Below are positions 1 to 12,620 of a DNA stretch of 64,000 bases, piece by piece. Made by a program: the position numbers and the translations under genes. Within the stretch, counting starts at the first letter, position 1. Every line of letters starts with the position of its first letter. Source of the stretch: Diphasiastrum complanatum (taxonomy: Eukaryota; Streptophyta; Lycopodiopsida; Lycopodiales; Lycopodiaceae); the NCBI GenBank assembly GCA_029204225.1, contig CM055095.1:51619836-51683835 (forward strand), given 5' to 3'. The notes beneath the pieces were generated by a model. That model had not been told where the DNA came from. It saw nothing but the letters and a program-made list of their open reading frames with translations, and did not search any database.

Positions 1-430
1 ACATATGGGAGACGACTCAGCGTTTTGGAAAAAGAAATCCTAGCAGTATCCAGCAAAAGTTGTCCCATTCAGAGAGCCGACAATAGCCATGCCGAAAAGA
101 GAAACGTCAGATGGCGAAAAAGGGCTTCATCTTCCACTACTTGTAAGGCCAAAATCTGCATGTCCTGCCTAGACAACTCTGCATGTCCTGCCTAGATAAC
201 TCGTAGCATTACTGCCGGAAAACATCTGTGCCATAGCTGCTTCTTTCAATGGAGAATCTTCACCCGCTCCATCCATGAAAGAAGTTAGAAATCCTACACC
301 AAATCTCTCTCTCTTTCCCCCGTCGATCGATCTCCATCCAAGAAGGGAAAGAAAAGAAGAGGGAACTGTGATCGTTAGGCTATCTCAAAAAAAAACTACA
401 AAAAAAAGGGCTTCTTCTCTCACAAGGCCC
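1..430. other. No gene seen
   Basis: A short direct repeat, CTGCATGTCCTGCCTAGA, occurs twice near 156-196. A 72-codon ORF at 275-493 shows no family resemblance and is probably chance. Nothing else is supported. Confidence 0.4.
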
Positions 431-1030
431 AGCCACATGCCCTTGATCCAAAGGTGCTTGCACCATCTAGAGTTGGTTGACCCCTTGATCTGAAGGTGCT
501 CCTTGCTCACGAAAGTTGCAAAGACTTTGATCCAAGGGTAGGTGTTGCACCATCTAGAGTTGCTTCACACCTTGATGTGAAGGTGCTCCTTGCTCACAAC
601 AATCTCAAAGACTTTGATCCAAAGGTAGGTGTTGCACCATCTAGAGTTGCTTCACACCTTGATCTGAAGGTGCTCATGCTCAACAGTTGCAAAGACTTTG
701 ATCCAAAGGTAGCTGTTGCACCATCTAGAGTTGCTTCACATCTTGACCTGAAGGTGTTCCTTGCTCAACATTTGCAAAGACTTTGATCCAGAGGTAGGTG
801 TCCATCTAGAGTTGTTTGACACCATCATCCAAAGGTGCAAGACTTTGATCCAAAGGTGCTCCACCATCTAGGGTTGTTTGACACCATCATCATCCAAACG
901 TGCTCCCTGCTCTCAAGAGTCTTACAAGACTTTAATCCAAAGGTAGACGTTGCTTGTCACCTTGATCCAAAGGTGCTCCTCCATCTAGAGGTGCAAGACT
1001 TTAATCCAAAGGTGCTCATCCTTGAGAGTT
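431..1030 (+). repeat. 87-bp tandem repeat keeping an open frame (29-residue unit)
   Basis: Units begin at about 484, 571, 658 and 742, giving periods of 87, 87 and 84 bp, all multiples of three. The block 496-786 reads as one ORF with a 29-residue repeat containing CKDFDPKV, VAPSRVASHLD and LKVL. Less regular half-units continue to about 1030, carrying CCATCTAGAG and GACTTTGATCCAAAGGT. A possible partial unit lies at 431-483. There is no signal peptide or known domain. The in-frame periods may show selection on a repetitive protein, or just a minisatellite with a unit divisible by three. Confidence 0.75.
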
Positions 1031-3350
1031 ACGCAGCTTCTCCCAAAGGCCGTTAGGGTTAACCAACCCAAGTGAATCTCTTTCATGGTCATTGACTTTG
1101 AAAGATCATCCAAGTTGATTTGCAAAATTTTAATGTGTATGCTCAATTTGAGGGTCAATTCAGGAGGCCGTGAGACTTGAGGATGACACTTCAGGATGAA
1201 GCTACAGTTCAAACTTGAAAAAGTGAGAGAAAAACTTTTCTAGAGAGACGTCTAAAAATGAGAGGTGGGAAAGCTTCATTTATAGCTACTCTTTGAGACT
1301 ATAAATACAATCGCTCTTCTAAATGACAACATGAGAATCCCATGAGGCAACTTAATGGTTGAAGGTAACCAAGCCTTTGCAAGATCAATAGTGGGTATTT
1401 GAGGTCACTTAACCAAATAGGGCTAAACCCTAAATTCAGCCCATTACCACTTAGCCAAACCATATACATTTGAAACATGATTTTCCCTCTAATTTTGAAA
1501 AGAGTTACAAGTGATAACCTTCAAGTGGCCAAACTTCTAGAAGGTCTAGTCCACATCATCCATCCTTGTCAAATTTTAAGTGTGGTCTCATAAGGACAAC
1601 CTTATTTGAGTCTAAAAAGCTATAAGTTGTAGTTCTTTTCACTCTTAAGTTATCCAAGAAAGATTGTTCTTCAAGCTAGTACTTTTGGATGATTACTATA
1701 TGTTCTCAACATGTAATTTGATTCACATCTTGATCTTAAATAATTTGATGAACTAAACCAAAACCAAGTTTTTAGATTGTTTTGTGTTTGTCATCGAGCA
1801 TCATCTAGTGACATCTTGCGCCACCTTTTCACAGTCTAAAGCCAACTTGTTAGAATGACTAATTCATAATTCATTGGGATTGCTATTCATCAATATTCCT
1901 AGTTATGTAAAGTTATTGAGTTACTGTTTGCATGTGAAAGTGTCTATAGATATATACTCACAATCGAAGTAATTGCTAAAATTAAGGGAACTAATGGTCA
2001 ATGCGCTACCCAAGAGGTATGTAGGCATAGTTAGACCTCAATGATTTGGGCCAACAACCATCTACTTGGAGATCAATTGAGACAATGTGTTCTTGTGGTT
2101 TGTATAAGTTCAAGTTGACACTCATGAGATACGAGGTTTCACAATTGTTTGCAATGGTGTACTGCTTAGGTGGATGTAAAAGACAATAAGGTTTTTGTCA
2201 ATACAAGATACCTTAATAGTTGGTATGGTGGAGTGATGAATTAAAGATGTACTCGTGTGGGTGTGAGCATAGTGAGATCCTTGTTGTTAGGGGTTGTCAA
2301 CTAGGATTATGTGAGTGCTATCAAGAAAATATGGTCTTTTATGGTAAAAACACAAATACTGTGTTGTGTTGGTTTCTTGAGTGAGCATGTGAGCTTGGTT
2401 TATTGCATAGTCTGGCAAACATCTTAAGCCCCATTTCTAAAAGTAGGACTTTGGTGGTTGCCTTTTTCTTTTAGTAGCTTTTGTATGTTTGTTCTGTCTG
2501 AAGCTTGAAGCATTTTGACAATATCCAATTAATATACTTGATTCAAGCAAACTGAATTAGTGGAGCTTTTAGAAGACTTTTTTTTTTTGGGCAGCATTTT
2601 TGTAAATGAGCTTGAGAATTTCATGTGGCAGTTCATTTGCAAGGGAATCAAATATATATTTCCTTTCTAGATGATTATAAGAGAGAAGACAAATTTTTAT
2701 GATTAGACATGATGCTTCACATATCTATCATTCTTAGAGTACTTGAGAATTGGGGATGTAGATAAGCCCATACTCAATATTTGGTCCAAATCTCTAAGTG
2801 GAAGACTTAGCTTTTTGATTATATACATGGATTTGTTTGACATGATGCTGGATCTGTCTTTGGTTTTATCAAAATTGTATAGTTATGCTTAGGAAGAAAC
2901 TAAAAATTGATATTGTTACACCACGGAGGACTTATAGGCATGCCAAGAGCAGTACCAAAAGGACAATGGAAGCCATTAAATATAGAGCAAAGCCTAGTTG
3001 CACCATCAATGATGGATAAAATGACAAGAGAAGCTGGATCCAAATACCACTTATGTATTTGCCAAGGTGAGCAAGAGAAGGCATAGACCAAACAAGAGAG
3101 CTGCCAACAAAAGTAAAAAAAGAAATGTTGACCTTTTATCTAAGGAAGAAGTACCACAACAAGTGCCAAGTTCCATCGGGATCTCTAACCATGAAATTTG
3201 TTGACGCAAAGCAATTAAGAGGTGAACCACCAATCAAAAATCATCAAAATCTGTCTTTCATTATGATAATGGATCCACACAAGATCAATAACTAACCTTC
3301 ACATTTGATAAAGATCACATCCATGATAAGATATAAACTTCATTACTATG
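1031..3350. other. Non-coding stretch, no gene recognised
   Basis: AT-rich sequence with frequent stops in all frames. The ORFs of 60-63 codons near 2900-3233 have no family resemblance. I see no repeat ends or RNA genes here. Confidence 0.4.
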
Positions 3351-3357
3351 GATTTTT

Positions 3358-3844
3358 TAAGGATCGCCAAGTGAAGATCCGACTAGATCCTGTTGCATGC
3401 AACCAAAAGGACACATGTGGAGCAAAACCATCCAGCCAACAGGAAATGGCTAGTCAATACCCAAATTACTTCACCCCCAAGCCATGGTGAATGAATACAA
3501 GAGAGGAGGGGATCCTGGCTTCATGGATCAGAAAATCCAATAGGGAGATGGGCGAGTTTCCATAGTATATATTATCTCCCATGAGGAGAGAATATTCCTC
3601 TTAGGATTTCCATGCAACCTATATAAGCAATTGACCTCCTATTCTTGCATTATAGTAGTCAAACACCATGCAAGTGCTCCTATGTCCAATTATAGGTCTG
3701 GGTCCGGCCCTCATATGAAAATTAATTACATTATTGGCCAGCTCCGGAATGACGAGGCATAGCTAATAACCAGATACACTGGAGTGACCGGCTATCCATG
3801 TCAGGAATTATTTCGAATCCCACATACTGGACATGGACGTAAGA
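3358..3844 (-). mobile_element. 3' LTR of a decayed Gypsy element
   Basis: On the minus strand the LTR starts TCTTACGTCC (a decayed TGTTACG) directly after a polypurine tract. It contains a TATATAGG box and the shared motif GCTTGGGGGTGAAG, and ends near GGCGATCCTTA at 3358. A matching partial copy lies at 9577-9775. Related LTRs are at 28.0-28.55 kb (minus) and 36.32-36.99 kb (plus), sharing TGTTACG(G/T)CC and GGCTTGGGGG. Confidence 0.75.
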
Positions 3845-3857
3845 TTCTTCCCCCCTT
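3845..3857 (-). promoter_or_regulatory. Polypurine tract of the Gypsy element
   Basis: Minus-strand AAGGGGGGAAGAA lies immediately before the LTR start. The identical 13-mer precedes the LTR at 44877 on the plus strand, tying the two to one lineage. Confidence 0.75.
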
Positions 3858-6800
3858 AAACAAGTTATGTCCTTAGAATGAGCAACCTGGGGAAGATCCA
3901 CATTTGTATGCTTTTAACTCTTTCCCACGAATCATTATCCTCAATCTGACCAACCAACCTAATCTAGCACTCAGAGATAGAATGATTTCTCAATTGTTTA
4001 TCTATGATTCTGAGTACTCTTCCAGGTTCCAAAGGTACATTGAGCGATAAGTCCTCCAAATGGGTAAAAACTTCAATATATCCAACTGTCATCCCATATA
4101 ACCAAGTTTACATGATACACTGGATGAGCAATCGACTAATCCTGAAGGTCAAGTTCAAAAGCTAACAAGACATTCTTTTAACTTTCACATTTACCCTGAA
4201 AATCATTATCCTTAGTCTGACTTCAAATAATCAAGTAAGTACTCAAAGATGGAATAATTCTCCAATTATCTATCTCTACACTGAAGGACTATATCTGCCT
4301 TTAGAAGTACACTAGGCGATAAATTTTTCTATTGGGCATGATTCTCTCCAATCTAGTAACGTCACCTTCATGTAAATTAATTTACATGAATCACTGGGTA
4401 AAATCTCACCTTACATTGGAAATCAATGTACAAAAGTTAAAAAAACAAACAATGATAGTCCAAGACTATCCACAATTTCTTGCAGACTTGTCATACATGC
4501 TTCTTGGTACCAATACCCTTAGAATTTTTCAAAAACTAAGGTATAACAATTCATCCTACCAGAATCTCTAGGAGATCCATCAAGGTAAAAATGACTTTAA
4601 CTCAGTTCTGAGTACCCCATATACTCTCATGAGTTAAGTGCTCTATTCCTAGCATCATATACAAAAAAAAATAACAACAATTTGATTCTCGATAGGCTTG
4701 TCTTTCTCCCAATTAATCGGAGATCTAGGCTGAAAATTGTACAAAAGCATCTAAAGACCACAATCTGTAGTAGAACTTTATCCACTAAGGTAAGCAAACT
4801 CTCCACAAGTAAAACAATTTCCTTATTATGAGATTGTCTGTGAGATCCACACAATCTCAAGCATGCATTGGAGTAAGAAATTTAGATTTCAAATAACTGA
4901 TCTAAATCCTTGACTCATTCAATTGATCAAAAACTCCTCAATATCTTAAGAATCATCACATTTTCTTATAATCTTCTAATGACCTTTAAGTATCAATTTA
5001 TGATCCATCAATCATAAGCATTTAGAATCTTATGATTCATCAATCATAATAAACAGGATTCCAAAACCATACTTAATCATTGAAAGATACTGGAGTATAT
5101 GTGCAACATACCCCTCAGGAAATATAAGAATTATTCTAAAATCTTTTCCACCATGGAAAATTATTGGATTCCAAGAATCCTCTTCCAACCTGATCCTTAA
5201 CCAGATTATGAATTAACCAAATTCTACGATCAATCAAGTAATTAAAGACAAAAGGCATGCCACAACCATTTTAACACCCATCTTTAACACCATAAATTTT
5301 ATACAATCACCTAGAACAACATCTAGAGATTACAAAGTTCTATTGAATTCCAACTAAATTCACTGGTTATCTTTGATAATAGTTAAACTCTGTCATTCAA
5401 TATGAGCTCACTAGGATATAGTCAATAACTTAAGGTATATTTCTGATTCAAAAAATATTCTATATCAAGAATTTTCTATATTCTATTCACACAACTTCTA
5501 TTGATGCCTAGGTGTCAAATTCGTATATTCTGAAACTTATTCCAGAATAACAACACATTTAGATCTTCTTCTAAACCAGCACTAAGTTAATAAATTATCT
5601 TCTTCACAAAAAGAATTAACCTACAAGTAATTGTTCTGAACATTACTTGTTCATATGTCTATGTTCACCGACTAGGTTAAGTGCACCAAATAACCCTAGT
5701 AACTAGGTAGTAGATCCACACAAGATTAATCGTGCACATATGAGAATAATCTCACTATGACCCAGTACATGAACACATATATCCAAATCTGGCAGATTCC
5801 TCCAAAATCCACATATGTTATCTCATTGAGAATCTTGTAACTCAGCTACAAAAAAATTCTATTTCTCATGAGTAAATAACATGTCTAGAAAATCTCTGAA
5901 GTGAATAATTCCACAATCACAAGTTTTCCAACCATCATACTTTTACTAATAAAATTTCTTCAACCTATCAACCTACATCAGATCTTATTATTCAAACCAA
6001 GATTAGCCTAACTTATACAGACATCTTTGGACGTAAGATTAAGATTAAAGCTTTATTCCATCTAATCCAATCCATATCAAAATGATACTTGGCAAAACCG
6101 ATCAACGAAGCCTAAATCTAATTATTACCACCACTTAACCATAATTATGAATATCTCACAGCTCAATACCCCCAAAACTCCTCTAGTTCCAGATTATTCA
6201 AAACAATCTCGAGATAGTTCCTCTATTTCAACTGGATAGTTCAACCTTTGCACACATACTGGATTCCTCAAAAGAAATTTATGCAACTGTTTGATCTCAT
6301 GAAAGTCTTATTCCTACCTTTTCTTCTCCCTCTTTTAAAATAAATTCCATAATTTCAATTAAAAAGTTCTCAAGAGACAATATCAAAGATCCGAAAAAAT
6401 CAGTAATGAGTATCCAATACTATTACAAAGCATACTTTCTCCAGAATTATAAAATATCTTATCTCGAATGATAGAAATATTACATCTCAATAATCAACTA
6501 TCAAATAGAGATAATCATTTGGGTCTAGGAAGTCTAAATTCCACTGAATCAATTGAAAACATCAACAGATTCTGAGCCATATTCACAAAGCTTATATGGA
6601 AGTATAATTTCATATAACCATAATAGTCCCTCAGAACCTAGTTCCACACTAGGAGTTATATGAATCTCATTCCAATTGTCTCGTATTTAAGAAATTTCTA
6701 AAAAGTAGAGGTTTAAAATTAAAGAGAAATAGATTTAAGGGCCTCCATATTTTGTTAAGAATGAGATACCATTTGGGATCTAGATCTATATCTCATAATT

Positions 6801-9576
6801 TCTCAAAATACCCTGAACAAATAATCAATGGATTTCTCTGTTAGTATTACCATTACAGTAATCACTAACCATCGATCTACATATCACTCTAGCACAAGAA
6901 ATTCCCTTTGGAATCATTGACGTCCCATACCACCAGCTTTCCCTCCAAGAATTCTCTGCCTCTAGATCTATTTTTCAAAAAGTCAAAAAGACTATTTGGC
7001 TATCCTATACCTAGATATAGGATCAGAGTCACAACCAACTCCAGAAGAAACTTCTAGCCATTGAATTCCCTCATGTTCCTTAAGCGTTACAAATAATACC
7101 AATCCGCATAACACCCAGTGAATGAAAAGTATCGTACAATACTGTTTGAAATGCCTCATGAATATTCACTGTGAACCAAAAGGATTATTAAGAATCTCAA
7201 CATAATCGAAAACATTATTGTCATAGATATCTCCTATCTATTTCAGAATCGGTAAAAAGAACTTAGTTCTTTTACAGATTAGAAGTTCTCTTGGTTGTGT
7301 CAAACATTATAAAGAAACCCTCTATACTGTCTCAAAAAGAATCCAAATTACTAGATTCCTATACGGAACACATTCCAACCGCTTTCACTTGCAATTTCCT
7401 GGGATTTGATCCAAATCCAATTACAAAACAGAGATGGTTCCATATATGGATTATCTAATTGCCAAAGCTAAATTCCCAATTGTATTCTCACTTGCTATCA
7501 CATATACTTCAGGAATTGCAAATAGATTAACAAGACTGATTGACTCGGTCAACCAATCATCTACCATTCAGGCCTCATCTCTTTTCTCCTTCCAAATGTG
7601 GTTCGGGCTGAAAGCCCCAAATTTGGCTACGAAAAAGACCAATTTGAAATCAGTAGTGCCTTTAACTACTAATCAACTAGACAATTATGATTGTTCATTA
7701 ATTAAGTGACACACTCAATTATTGGCAAATCAACAAATAGATTGGCATAGATACCGTTCCAACAAGATTTGCATTACTCTTGGTCTTTATTGATCACATA
7801 AAACAAGAAATGCTCCCATTAATTGACAGATTTCAAAATTTTCAACCAAAAGTGAGAGGTATTGTGACCTTATAAAACTGATTGATCTCATTTTAGTAAG
7901 GTCATTCACTTTATAAGAAATTTCTGTTTAATCAATAGCCAACGAATTTGAACAAATCCAAAACATTCATGGTTCTTTCAAAACTTTATGTAACTGGAAT
8001 TTTCAAATTCCATTCAATATGGACCAAAACAACGATTTAAACCATCAACTGGCAATTTCACAAATACCATCCCATTTTCAAAGGATTTCGAAACATTCGG
8101 CATGCATCAGACACGACATGCAGTGATTTCTAAAAACAATCAAATTTTTACATAAATTGCCTAGTAACTAAGAAATCAGCTTTTTGAACTAGAATTGCTA
8201 AAAAATAGCTTCATGCATGAAATTTCTCTGATCAATCTACTGAACATCTATGTAGCATGCATCCTATCATGCATACAGGTCTATCCATACATTTTCAACA
8301 ACAAAAAGCACTAAACTGAGTTACATGCATGCATGCATCAAAACAATTCAGAAAAAAATTGAATTTTAGTTCAAAAATTGTCAAACCTTTGATAGCCATA
8401 ACTTTCCCTACCAAATTGGTCGTTGTAAAGCACAGTACAGAGTGAGAGTAGGTCAACAAGAGACTTGCCATGTCACACTTCCACCTGGACTTCACACGTG
8501 TGAGTTATAACTGTTCAAAATTCAAGTAAGAGGGCGCACTTTTCCAAGGTGATATTCACAAAAATATCTATCCAGACCAATAAACATCCAATAAGAAGAG
8601 GTTACAAGCACTCTTCTAAGGTCCATTAGAGAGGCATAGAGGCTTCTATCAGGTCCAGCAGGCATTCATAAGCTCAGATCATGCAAAAATTGCATTTTTG
8701 GACTCCTTCAACAAGCAAAACTTCAACATATTGGTGCCTAAGCCTCACACCACCAAATTGGGTGCATGATGGCTCAAATCAAAGGAAATCCATCATATCT
8801 TTAAGCTTGTAAAAAAATTCAACAGGTTCAGACCACCAATTAAAAGTAATTCAAGCTCAAAAACCCCCCAACAATACACTATTTTTTGAAGTTTTGAGAC
8901 CCTTAATGGTGTCCAATCCTAACCAAACTTGATGAAAGCCTTAGGACAACATCATTGCACCTCTAAAAACATGCATGCAAAGTATTGGCCAATAATTTTG
9001 TGAAAATCTCCAAAATTAGTCCAAAAACCATAAAAAAATAACCTTGTTTTTTGACCAATTTTTGTGGATAAAATCCACAATCAAGTGCAATCAGACCCAA
9101 ATATCTATAAATCAATTCCATGCAAGCACTACAAGTTCAGATTTCAGTCAAGTATGGTTTTTATAGCCCATTTCTAGTCCAAAAACCCCAATTTTTGGCT
9201 AAAAATCACTATCTAAACACCCTTTTGACTTTTCAACCAACATGCAATTATTAGATCCAATCAATAATGACTGCAAAATAGAAAGTACATTCTGGAAGAT
9301 GTACTAGATCAAGCTATGATAAATTCCAAGCAAAAATTTTGAATTCTAGGTGAAAAATCACAAAAAACGGTCAAAAATCCATTGATTCCATCAAATCCTA
9401 TGGAGAAAGTTCATAATCATGATCAATAGGCTGAAATCAAACCAAATTCAGAGAAGCCACTTATTTGGAGGTCAATTCCACCACTTGGAAGTAAAAAGCA
9501 AGGAGGAAATACCAAAAAGCTGGGAAAGCAAAAAGCAACTCCACCTTCTGATTGATGCAAAGCCTTGCTCACACTA
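3858..9576 (-). mobile_element. Internal region of the decayed Gypsy element, no intact domains
   Basis: About 5.7 kb lies between the two LTR copies, in minus orientation judged by the polypurine tract. All frames are heavily interrupted and I could not place RT or integrase motifs. Near the 3' end a segment of roughly 150 bp recurs (3919-4085 and 4199-4340, both with ATTATCCT...GTCTGAC and ACATTGAGCGATAA-like ends), showing internal tandem duplication. Weak similarity to minus-strand Gypsy sequence near 44.0 kb is visible around 5.0 kb (ATTGATGAATCATAA). The ORFs at 7434-7709, 4332-4571 and 4627-4860 look like chance ORFs in the decayed internal region. Confidence 0.5.
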
Positions 9577-9775
9577 TAAGGATCGCCAAGTGAAGATCCA
9601 ACTAGATCTTGTTGCATGTAACCAAAAGGACACCTGTGGAGCAAAACCACCTAACCAACAGGAAATGGCTAGTCAATACCCTAACCACTTCACCCCCAAG
9701 CCATGGTGAATGAATACAAGAGAGGATGGGATCATGGCTTTATGGATCAGAAAATCCAATTATAGGGAGATGGGC
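9577..9775 (-). mobile_element. Partial 5' LTR of the same Gypsy element, cut by a Copia LTR
   Basis: About 200 bp align closely with 3358-3550 (shared GATCGCCAAGTGAAGATCC and CAAGCCATGGTGAATGAATA). The match stops at GATGGGC, exactly where the Copia LTR TGACAAAG begins at 9776. The upstream part of this LTR is missing on the far side, so the Copia insertion was followed by deletion or rearrangement. Confidence 0.72.
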
Positions 9776-9988
9776 TGACAAAGATTGGATGAACACAAGC
9801 ATGCAATCACCAAGAGCAAATACACACACTATTATATTAACTGAAAATCATGTGTACAAAAGTGACTCTAAGAGAGAGAGAGAGAGAGAGAACAACTAGG
9901 AGTTGACTACTAAACTAGCCTACACCTAATTACAACTGGCAACAGTAACGTAAACAGTAAACTGTAAGTTTATCATTGCTTTCTAACA
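9776..9988 (-). mobile_element. Copia 3' LTR (element A)
   Basis: The 213-bp LTR reads TGTTAGAAAG to TTTGTCA on the minus strand, with TG/CA ends, and holds a (GA)n run at 9871-9891. It follows the polypurine tract GAGGGAGAG (9997-9989), as expected for a Copia 3' LTR. The 5' LTR of this element is not present. Confidence 0.75.
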
Positions 9989-11845
9989 CTCTCCCTCAAT
10001 GATAAATTACGTTCTTCTATTCCTAAGAGACTACGAAAATTCTCAAATTTACATTTACCTAAAGACAGTAAAAATATTAGCCACTTGATCTTCAAATTTA
10101 CAAAAACTAGATCAATGACGGCGCCATCAATTATTTTCTTTCGGACAAAGTGATGATGTATCTCGATGTGATTTGTTCGAGCATGTAGAATTCGGTTTCT
10201 GGCAAGATGGATACAGCTTTTGTTGTCACAATATACAGTTGTAGCATCCACTTGTGATTGTCCAAATCAGTAAGCAATCTTCGCAGCCAATATCACCTCT
10301 TGTTTAGCATTGCTAAGCGCACGATACTCAGCTTCCGTCGAAGATAAGGCTACTATAAGTTGCTTCTTACTACTCCAAGAAATAGCAGCTGTACCATAGC
10401 TAAATGTATGACCACTGGTAAATCATCTATCATCAATATTTCCTGCCCAATCAACATCTGTATAACCTACCAACATTAGGGCTTCAAATTGATCATACTT
10501 CAAGCCAAAATTTAACGTGCCTTGAACATATCTCAAAATACGTTTAGCAGCTTTCTAGTGAGTCTGAACTAGGTTCTTGCATAAATTGACTTACCAGACC
10601 AACATCATAAACATTATCAGGACATGTGTATGTCAAATAGATTAAACTGCCCACTAACTGTCTATATAACTATGCATCAACTTTCTCAGCTTCATCAAAT
10701 GCAGAAAGTTTGTTATTGGCCTCCATTGGAGTACTTAGTGACTTGCAATCCTGCATATTAAACTTATACAATAGATCCCATGCATACTTGCTTTGCATAA
10801 GAATAACATTGTCTTCCTTTTGCCAAACTTCAATACCAAGACAATAATGCATCAACCCTAAATCGCTCATGTCAAAGGTATTGGAAAGGTATCATTTGAT
10901 TTCATCAATTAAGCTCATATTACTTCCTGTAATAATCAAATCATCGACATAGAGGACACTGAACACTATATATGAATTTTGCCTAAGAATGTAAAGATTA
11001 GAAATAAGCATTACTCTTTACCATTCCCCTTCGCTTGAAGTGTTCATCAATGCAAGAGTACCACGCTCGTGGCGCTTGCTTCAATCCATATATGGCTTTG
11101 TTGAGTTTACAAACCAAATGATCTCTCCCTGGCTCAACAAATGCTTGAGGTTGCTCTAAGTATACCTCTTCATCCAACACTCTATTAAGAAAAGCACATT
11201 TGATGTCCATTTGTTGGATTTTCCAACCATAGAAAGCAAAAATTGCAATGATAGAACGAATAGTTACCATTTTGGCTATGGGTGCGAAGGTCTCCTCAAA
11301 GCCTATACCTTCATGCTGCTCAAAAACTCTTGCAACTAGCCATGCCTTGTACTTGTTGAGTTGCCCATCCGCTCCATACTTCGTCTTGTAGATCCACTTA
11401 CATGTGATAGGCGTCTTACCATCAAGTAGCTCAACCAAGTCCCACGTTTTGTTCTTCGATATAGCCTCCATTTCTATTTCCATAGTTGCATGCGACTCCT
11501 TGTGTTCTTTTGCTTCGTTAAAAGTTCTAGGTTCTTGAGCCATTAACGTGCATTCCATCAGGGCTAGATTCATCTCTAGTTGAGCTGGAGGTTTTCGATT
11601 TCTGCTTGACTCCTAAGCTCTCCCTACTCATTTGATTCGGGAGTATCTCCCTTATTAGCATCACCTGTTACTGACAAGTACCACTTAGGCACTCTCCTAG
11701 GAGTCCCATTATTAACCCTATCTTTTTCCATCGGCTCTTCCATATCGACATCAACTTCTTTCTTCACCTGTACTTTAGCTTTATCATCAAAAGAATCAAT
11801 TGTCAATTTCATTTGGTCGTTTTGACCTATTTCATCAGAAGTAGC
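9989..11845 (-). pseudogene. Copia pol remnant, RT and RNase H (element A)
   Basis: Read from 11845 down, the frames give the integrase-RT linker, then the start of RT (TWDLVELLDGKTPITCKWIY, FEETFAPIAK, QMDIKCAFLN, YGLKQAPRAWY at 11573-10998). Next come the later RT (GLMHYCLGIEVWQ, near 10870) and RNase H (VYCDNKSCIHLARN, HIEIHHHFVR, near 10251). Stops and frameshifts separate the blocks, and the YVDD-containing stretch lies in broken sequence. The LTR and polypurine tract follow in the same orientation. The part upstream of the RT linker is absent: the element stops at about 11845, where a differently oriented Copia fragment begins. Confidence 0.88.
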
Positions 11846-12618
11846 ATCTCTGATACTCCAATGGATCCAAGTATAGTATTGACTAAACCTACTTGTGTTG
11901 ATTCTGATAGTGGAGTACTCGACATAGCGAAGTACCCTTATCATTCACTAATAGGATCTTTAATGTATGTAATGTTGTGTACTAGACCAGATTTAGCATA
12001 CACTGTTAGCACGTTAAGTCAATTCATGTCTAATCCTAGGATCTCTCATTGGAAATAAAGAGAGTGATGAGATATATTCAGAGAAGTTTAGATCACATCT
12101 TATATTATGATGGAAATGCTATCAAACCACTTGTCCTGCGAGAGTATTCCGACTTAGATTGGGGAGGAATAGTCTCTACCAGAAAATCTACCTCCGGGTT
12201 TTGTTTCTATCTGATAGGGGGACCGATTTCGTGGAACTCAAGGAAGCAGAAATCAATTGCGCTTTCTTCGACAGAGGCAGAGTACATCACAGCATACCAA
12301 GCTTCAAAAGATGCTGTATGGATCAAGTTATTACTTCACGACTTACATCACACTCAGTTCAATGCTACCACCATTCTGTGTGACAACTTGAGCTATATTT
12401 CACTATCACTGAATCTCAGATTTCATGGCAAATCCAAGCACATAGAAATCCAGTATCATTTCATTCAGGAGAAAGTTTTCTCAGGACAAGTGATCCTTCA
12501 ATACTACTCCACAACAGAAATGGCTGCAGACATCTTCACCAAAGCGCTTCCCAGGATCAAGCACCAGAAGTTCTTCAACATGTTGAACTTGACGAAGATA
12601 CCAAGGCACCAACCGTGA
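11846..12618 (+). pseudogene. Copia pol remnant, late RT and RNase H (element B)
   Basis: Starts mid-RT with TPMDPS and continues YHSLIGSLMYVM, TRPDLAYTVS; then, after a stop at 12056-12058, RVMRYI, STRKSTSGFCF, SSTEAEYITAY, ILCDN, KHIEIQYHFIQEKV and ADIFTKALP. This is the Copia RNase H order and its C-terminus. It is followed by a polypurine tract and LTR. It is a different family from element A, judging by its polypurine tract. The 5' part is missing; the two elements are joined back to back at about 11845. Confidence 0.88.
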
Positions 12619-12620
12619 CC

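Noticed and set aside
431-1030. Tandem repeat considered as a CRISPR array
   Set aside because: Units are 87 bp, contiguous and without unique spacers; the surroundings are plant nuclear DNA with no cas genes.
2900-3233. Minus-strand ORFs of about 60 codons
   Set aside because: No similarity, no splice or promoter context.
7434-7709. 91-codon ORF in the decayed Gypsy element
   Set aside because: No motif, wrong strand for the element, and length within chance for AT-rich DNA.
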